A DNA stretch of 8,486 bases, from NCBI GenBank assembly GCA_018971065.1, contig JAGWVC010000136.1, positions 1-8,486 on the forward strand. The letters are read 5' to 3'. Below the pieces are notes generated by a model. It was not told the DNA's origin. It saw only the letters and a program-made list of their open reading frames with translations, and did no database searches. The stretch comes from Sphingomonadales bacterium (GTDB lineage: Bacteria; Pseudomonadota; Alphaproteobacteria; Sphingomonadales; Sphingomonadaceae). Positions 5,456 through 8,486 of the stretch are shown piece by piece; the stretch's first letter is position 1; the number at the start of each line of letters is the position of its first letter. A program made the translations under genes and the position numbers.

Positions 5456-7342
5456 ATGGCGGAAGCGGATGGCCCGATGATGCGCGCGCAGCAACGCGTC
5501 GGGGACCCTTCCGCCACCCCCGTCATGCCCTTCGACGGGGAACAGGCGGCCGAGCCGCACGCCCTTGCCGCCGCCAAGCCGCCCGCCGCCGCCGAACTGA
5601 TCGAACCGGGCCGCGCGCTGGCGCTGGCCGATTTCACCCCGCCCTCGCTGGGCGCCGGCGAACGCCTGATCCGGCTCGCCTATCGCATGGGCGTTCCCGG
5701 CCCGGCTTTGACCTCGCCGTTCCGCAAGCCCGCGCGCCCGCGCCTGCTGGCCACCGTCGCCTCGCCGCTGTCGGGCGACAAGGTGGCGGGCACCGCGCTG
5801 CGCGCCGGCCATTTCCTGGTCCACGGCTTCAAGCTGCCGATCTCGCAGGCCGATTTCGGCGGCGCCGGTCGCCTCGCCGCGCCGATCGAACGCACCGTCC
5901 ACGGCTTCCACTGGCTGGCCGACCTCGAAGCCAGCGCCCCGCGCGAACAGGTCATCACCACCGCCGAGCGCATCCTTGCCGCCTGGTTCACCGCCAATCC
6001 CGACGTGCCCTCCCGCCCCGGCAAAGGCCCGGCGTGGACCGTGGCGAACGCCGGCCACCGCCTGCTGGGCTGGCTGGTCCATGCCCCGTTGATCCTCTCG
6101 GGGCAGGACAAGGCGCTGCGCAACCGCGCGCTCACCGCGCTGTCGGATACTGCCCGCTGGCTCGATCGCAACGTCACCCGGGGCGAGGATATGCTGGCGC
6201 AGGTTACCGGCTGGGCCGCCATCGTCGCCGCCGGCCTGCTGCTGCCCGATGGCCGCCCCCGCCGCCTCTATGGCGAGGCCGGGCTGATCGCCGCGCTGGG
6301 TGAACTGGTCGGCGATGACGGCGGCCTGCTGTCGCGCTCACCGCTCGGCCAGATGGAGGCGATCGCGCTGCTGGTGCGGCTCGATGCCTGCTACCGGGCC
6401 GTCCGGCGCGAACCCCCGGCGCAACTGCAATCGGTGCTGACCCTGCTGGTGCCGCCGCTGCTGGCGATGACGCATGGCGACGGCTCGCTGGGGTCATGGC
6501 AAGGCGGCTGGGCCGTCGCGGCCGATGAAGTGGCCGCGCTGGTCGCAGCCAGCGGCGTGCGCACCCGCCCGCTGCGCGACGTGCGGCAATGGGGCTACCA
6601 GCGCATCGCCGCCGGCAAATCGCTGCTGCTGCTCGATGCCGCGCCGCCGCCGCTGGCGCGTCATGCCCGCAACGGTTGCGCCTCCACCTTGGCGTTCGAG
6701 CTCAGCCACGCCGGCCAGCGCATCATCGTCAACTGCGGCGGCGCGGCTGCCGCCGGCGGGCTGATGCCGGCGCGGCTGGAACAGGGCCTGCGCGCCACCG
6801 CCGCGCACTCCACGCTGACGCTGGACGATGCCAATTCCACCGCGGTGCTGATGAACGGCCGCCTCGGCCCCGGCGTCGCCGAGGTGGAGCTGGACCGCCG
6901 CACCCTGGTCAACGAAACCACCTCGCGCTCGGGCTTCGGCGCCACCCGGATCGAGGCCAGCCACGATGGCTATGCCAGCCGCTATGGCCTGACTCACCGC
7001 CGCATCCTGATCCTGCGCGACGACGGCGCCGAGTTGCGCGGCGAGGACGCGATCGTGCCCACCAAGGGCAAGGGCAAGCGCGGCAAGGTCGCCTTCGCCA
7101 TCCGCTTCCACCTCGGCCCCGGCATCGAGGTCGGCCGTTCCGAAGACGGCCAGGGCGTGGGGATGGCCCTGCCCGACGGCTCCTACTGGCAGTTCCGCGT
7201 CGGCGACGCCGAAGTCGCGATCGAGGAATCGATCTGGGCCGACGGCCAGGGCAGGCCCGTGCCGGTGCAGCAGATCGTCATCCAGGGGCTGGTCTCGCGC
7301 GGGGGCGGCTCGTTCTCGTGGCTGCTCAAGAAGATGGGCTGA
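5456..7342 (+). CDS. Heparinase II/III family protein (628 aa)
   Basis: Member of the heparinase II/III-like polysaccharide lyase superfamily. The N-terminal part, about residues 55-365, is helical and corresponds to the alpha/alpha toroid (HGFHWLADLEAS at 149-160; ANAGHRLLGWLVHA at 197-210). The C-terminal part, about 385-622, is the beta-sandwich Heparinase_II_III domain, with FELSHAGQRIIVNCGG (414-429), ATAAHSTLTLDD (447-458, H451), ASHDGYASRYGLTHRR (501-516) and FAIRFHLGPGIEV (547-559). There is no signal peptide: the first 50 residues are Pro/Ala-rich and charged, so the protein looks cytoplasmic, unlike secreted heparin lyases. A GGAAGGGA stretch at the end of rpe provides the ribosome-binding site. 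The rpe-heparinase pairing recurs in alphaproteobacteria as I recall it; its meaning and the true substrate are unknown, and glycosaminoglycan lysis should not be assumed. The 3' end overlaps the convergent gene by 17 nt. Confidence 0.88.
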   Translation: MAEADGPMMRAQQRVGDPSATPVMPFDGEQAAEPHALAAAKPPAAAELIEPGRALALADFTPPSLGAGERLIRLAYRMGVPGPALTSPFRKPARPRLLATVASPLSGDKVAGTALRAGHFLVHGFKLPISQADFGGAGRLAAPIERTVHGFHWLADLEASAPREQVITTAERILAAWFTANPDVPSRPGKGPAWTVANAGHRLLGWLVHAPLILSGQDKALRNRALTALSDTARWLDRNVTRGEDMLAQVTGWAAIVAAGLLLPDGRPRRLYGEAGLIAALGELVGDDGGLLSRSPLGQMEAIALLVRLDACYRAVRREPPAQLQSVLTLLVPPLLAMTHGDGSLGSWQGGWAVAADEVAALVAASGVRTRPLRDVRQWGYQRIAAGKSLLLLDAAPPPLARHARNGCASTLAFELSHAGQRIIVNCGGAAAAGGLMPARLEQGLRATAAHSTLTLDDANSTAVLMNGRLGPGVAEVELDRRTLVNETTSRSGFGATRIEASHDGYASRYGLTHRRILILRDDGAELRGEDAIVPTKGKGKRGKVAFAIRFHLGPGIEVGRSEDGQGVGMALPDGSYWQFRVGDAEVAIEESIWADGQGRPVPVQQIVIQGLVSRGGGSFSWLLKKMG

Positions 7343-8207
7343 TCAGCCCGGCCGCCTGCAACGCCTCGGCCACCCGCTTCACATAGTCCACGTGCGCCCC
7401 GGCGCTGTCCATCCCCTGCCCCATCGTGTTCACCGAAGCATGGCTTCCCCCGGCATCACGCCAGCGCAGCGCGGTCTCGACCACCGCCTCGGGCGATTTC
7501 GCCGCCAGCATGTTGATCTGCAGCCCGAACGACGCGGCATCACGCCCTTCCCGCGCCAGATGGCCGCGCAGCGCCGCCAGTTGCGCAAAGGCATCGGCCG
7601 CGCCATCGGCAAAGATGAAGCCGTCGCCGATCCGCGCCGCGCGTGCCAGCGCCACATCGGCGAACCCGCCCAGCCAGATCGGGATCGGCCGGCGCGGGCG
7701 CGGGTTCAGTGCGGCGCGGTCGATGCGGTCGAACCGGCCCGCGAAGCTGACCAGCGGCTCGGCCCACAGCCGGCGCAGCAGCGGCACCTGCTCGTCCAGC
7801 CGCCGGCCGCGCGTGGCGAAATCCTGCCCCAGCGCATCGTATTCGACGTAGTTCCAGCCCAGCCCCACGCCCAGCCGCAGCCGCCCGTCCGACAGCAGAT
7901 CGACATCCGCCGCCTGCCGGGCCACCAGCACCGTCTGCCGCTGCGGCAGGATCAGCACCCCGGTCACCAGCTCGATCCGCGTGGTGATCGCGGCCAGATA
8001 AGCGAACATCGCGAAGGGATCGTGGAACGGATGCTGGTCGTTGTAAGGCCCGTTGAGCTTCGGCTCGCGATCATGCGTGGCGCCGACAACATGATCGTAG
8101 GCCACCAGGAAGTCGAAACCGAACTGCTCCGTCGCCAGCCCGATCCGTCGCACCGCCGCCGGATCGCCGCCCAGTTCGTTTTGCGGATAGATGACACCCA
8201 GCTTCAT
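7326..8207 (-). CDS. LLM class flavin-dependent oxidoreductase (luciferase-like, 293 aa)
   Basis: A bacterial-luciferase-like TIM-barrel oxidoreductase, probably using F420H2 or FMNH2. Evidence: a beta-1 strand MKLGVIYPQNELGGDP (1-16); EQFGFDFLVAYDHVVG (27-42), with the family D-H pair; TTRIELVTGVLILPQRQTVLVARQAADVDLLSDGR (75-109), the LLM signature including LP.R and the SDGR turn; LGVGLGWNYVEYDALG (112-127), with the G-x-G-W-x-x-x-E pattern; RPIPIWLGGFAD (173-184); and ARIGDGFIF (191-199). The ATG at 8207 is preceded by AGGGAG with a 7-nt spacer; the frame extends 15 codons further to 8252 but without family sequence. No substrate can be assigned: relatives act on monooxygenation or dehydrogenation of diverse compounds. 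The 3' end overlaps the heparinase-like gene tail-to-tail. A 70-bp stretch upstream (8208-8277) shows no recognisable promoter before the repeat begins. Confidence 0.9.
   Translation of the reverse strand: MKLGVIYPQNELGGDPAAVRRIGLATEQFGFDFLVAYDHVVGATHDREPKLNGPYNDQHPFHDPFAMFAYLAAITTRIELVTGVLILPQRQTVLVARQAADVDLLSDGRLRLGVGLGWNYVEYDALGQDFATRGRRLDEQVPLLRRLWAEPLVSFAGRFDRIDRAALNPRPRRPIPIWLGGFADVALARAARIGDGFIFADGAADAFAQLAALRGHLAREGRDAASFGLQINMLAAKSPEAVVETALRWRDAGGSHASVNTMGQGMDSAGAHVDYVKRVAEALQAAGLISPSS
7336..7349. repeat. Perfect 14-bp palindrome in the convergent gene overlap
   Basis: GGGCTGATCAGCCC is fully self-complementary. It carries the TGA stop of the heparinase-like gene (7340-7342) and lies just inside the 3' end of the convergent oxidoreductase gene. 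With no loop and no T-run it is unlikely to be an efficient intrinsic terminator. It may be a by-product of two overlapping coding ends. Confidence 0.55.
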
Positions 8208-8277
8208 GGCGCGGCTCCCTTTGCACAGGCGGCCTCTTTCACCCGCCCGCAACCCGCACGCAAGCCCCGGCGCGCCC

Positions 8278-8382
8278 AGAGCATGATGACATGTGATTAA
8301 CCCATGTCATCATGCTCAAGATTCTGTTGTCGTGCGATTATTTGACAAAAACCGGTTCCCACTTTTTGTCATCGCACTCTAG
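8278..8382. repeat. Dispersed 105-bp two-hairpin repeat (copy 2), interrupted at CTAG by an IS element
   Basis: Second copy of the element at 3786-3890, in the same orientation; I count 6 differences in 105 bases without gaps. The first hairpin keeps its perfect stem, GAGCATGATGACAT with ATGTCATCATGCTC (8279-8292 and 8304-8317); three of the six changes fall in its loop. The second hairpin, TGACAAAAA/TTTTTGTCA, is at 8343-8351 with 8363-8371. Unlike copy 1, the left-hand GTGGGAACCGG arm is missing. Similarity ends exactly at CTAG (8379-8382), where transposon sequence starts. Preserved stems with changes mostly in loop and linker suggest that the structure, as DNA or RNA, is what matters. Confidence 0.9.
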
Positions 8383-8486
8383 GATACCGACTCATTATGA
8401 CGCAACCAGATACGGATTGCGGCGAGTTGGACTGAGGCGAGGAAGTTGTCGTCGCGTTTGTCGTATCGGGTAGCCACAGCTCTGAA
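8379..8486 (-). CDS. IS5-family (IS427/IS870-like) transposase, C-terminal end only; continues beyond the window
   Basis: The minus-strand frame entering at 8486 reads 35 residues beginning FRAVATRYDKRDDNFLAS and ending LRHNESVS, then TAG. The VATRYDK...NFLA..QLAA..IWLR pattern is the well-known C-terminus of IS5-family transposases of the IS427 group, which follows the catalytic-glutamate/lysine segment (Y-x2-R-x3-E-x6-K) lying just outside the window. The stop codon is the complement of CTA at 8379-8381, which belongs to the CTAG also present at the same place in the uninterrupted repeat copy 1. The last codon is therefore probably completed by target DNA. Whether the element is intact cannot be judged, because its other end is not visible. 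Confidence 0.85.
   Translation of the reverse strand, partial: FRAVATRYDKRDDNFLASVQLAAIRIWLRHNESVS
8383..8486 (-). mobile_element. Right (transposase 3') end of an IS5-family insertion sequence, partial
   Basis: The boundary is inferred by comparing the two repeat copies: copy 1 continues from CTAG into unrelated chromosomal sequence, while copy 2 switches after CTAG to GATACCGACTCATTATGACG and transposase coding sequence. That places the IS tip at 8383 and makes CTAG (8379-8382) the candidate target duplication. The matching left end, its terminal inverted repeat and the second CTAG lie outside the window. Confidence 0.75.

Noticed and set aside
4757..6082. A 441-codon open frame on the minus strand opposite rpe and the heparinase-like gene
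   Set aside because: Antisense shadow of two well-supported genes, with a biased Gly/Ala/Arg/Asp/His-rich composition.
1..8486. CRISPR array, tRNA, rRNA, toxin-antitoxin, phage or defence genes
   Set aside because: Nothing of these kinds was seen on either strand; the repeats present are palindromic singletons, not spaced direct repeats.

Overview
The window is GC-rich and densely coding, with short leaders and long antisense open frames typical of high-GC DNA. Gene content points to an alphaproteobacterium, most likely Sphingomonadales (Novosphingobium/Sphingobium-like): a Rieske ring-hydroxylating oxygenase next to a SnoaL-like gene, rpe followed immediately by a heparinase II/III-like gene, a CtrA-like box, a DUF2141 protein, and an IS5-family (IS427/IS870-like) transposase. 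This assignment rests on protein and repeat character recognised by eye, not on a database search.

Layout. (1) 1-1436: the 3' end of a ring-hydroxylating oxygenase alpha subunit, a 135-bp gap holding two strong hairpins, then a small SnoaL/NTF2-fold protein; this looks like the edge of an aromatic or polycyclic catabolic region. (2) 1437-3748: a co-directional cluster of an unrecognised 175-residue protein preceded by a CtrA-like box, nadC (quinolinate phosphoribosyltransferase, NAD synthesis), and a small nucleotidyltransferase resembling inositol-phosphate cytidylyltransferases. (3) 3749-3918: a convergent gap filled by a nested palindromic repeat. (4) 3919-4449, minus strand: an exported DUF2141 protein. 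(5) 4450-4789: a 340-bp divergent gap. (6) 4790-7342: rpe (ribulose-phosphate 3-epimerase) and, 3 nt later, a heparinase II/III-family protein, probably one transcription unit. (7) 7326-8207, minus strand: a luciferase-like (LLM) flavin oxidoreductase whose 3' end overlaps the heparinase gene by 17 nt. (8) 8208-8486: a second copy of the 105-bp repeat, ending at a CTAG where an IS5-family element begins; only the last 35 transposase codons are inside the window.

Most genes are ordinary metabolic genes with no shared pathway, and I see no defence system, CRISPR array, RNA gene or phage module. The unusual material is non-coding: a dispersed two-hairpin repeat with a filled and an unfilled CTAG site in the same window, a transposase whose stop codon appears to be supplied by the target site, a differently sequenced two-hairpin structure of the same layout at 797-898, and a perfect inverted repeat over the nadC start codon.
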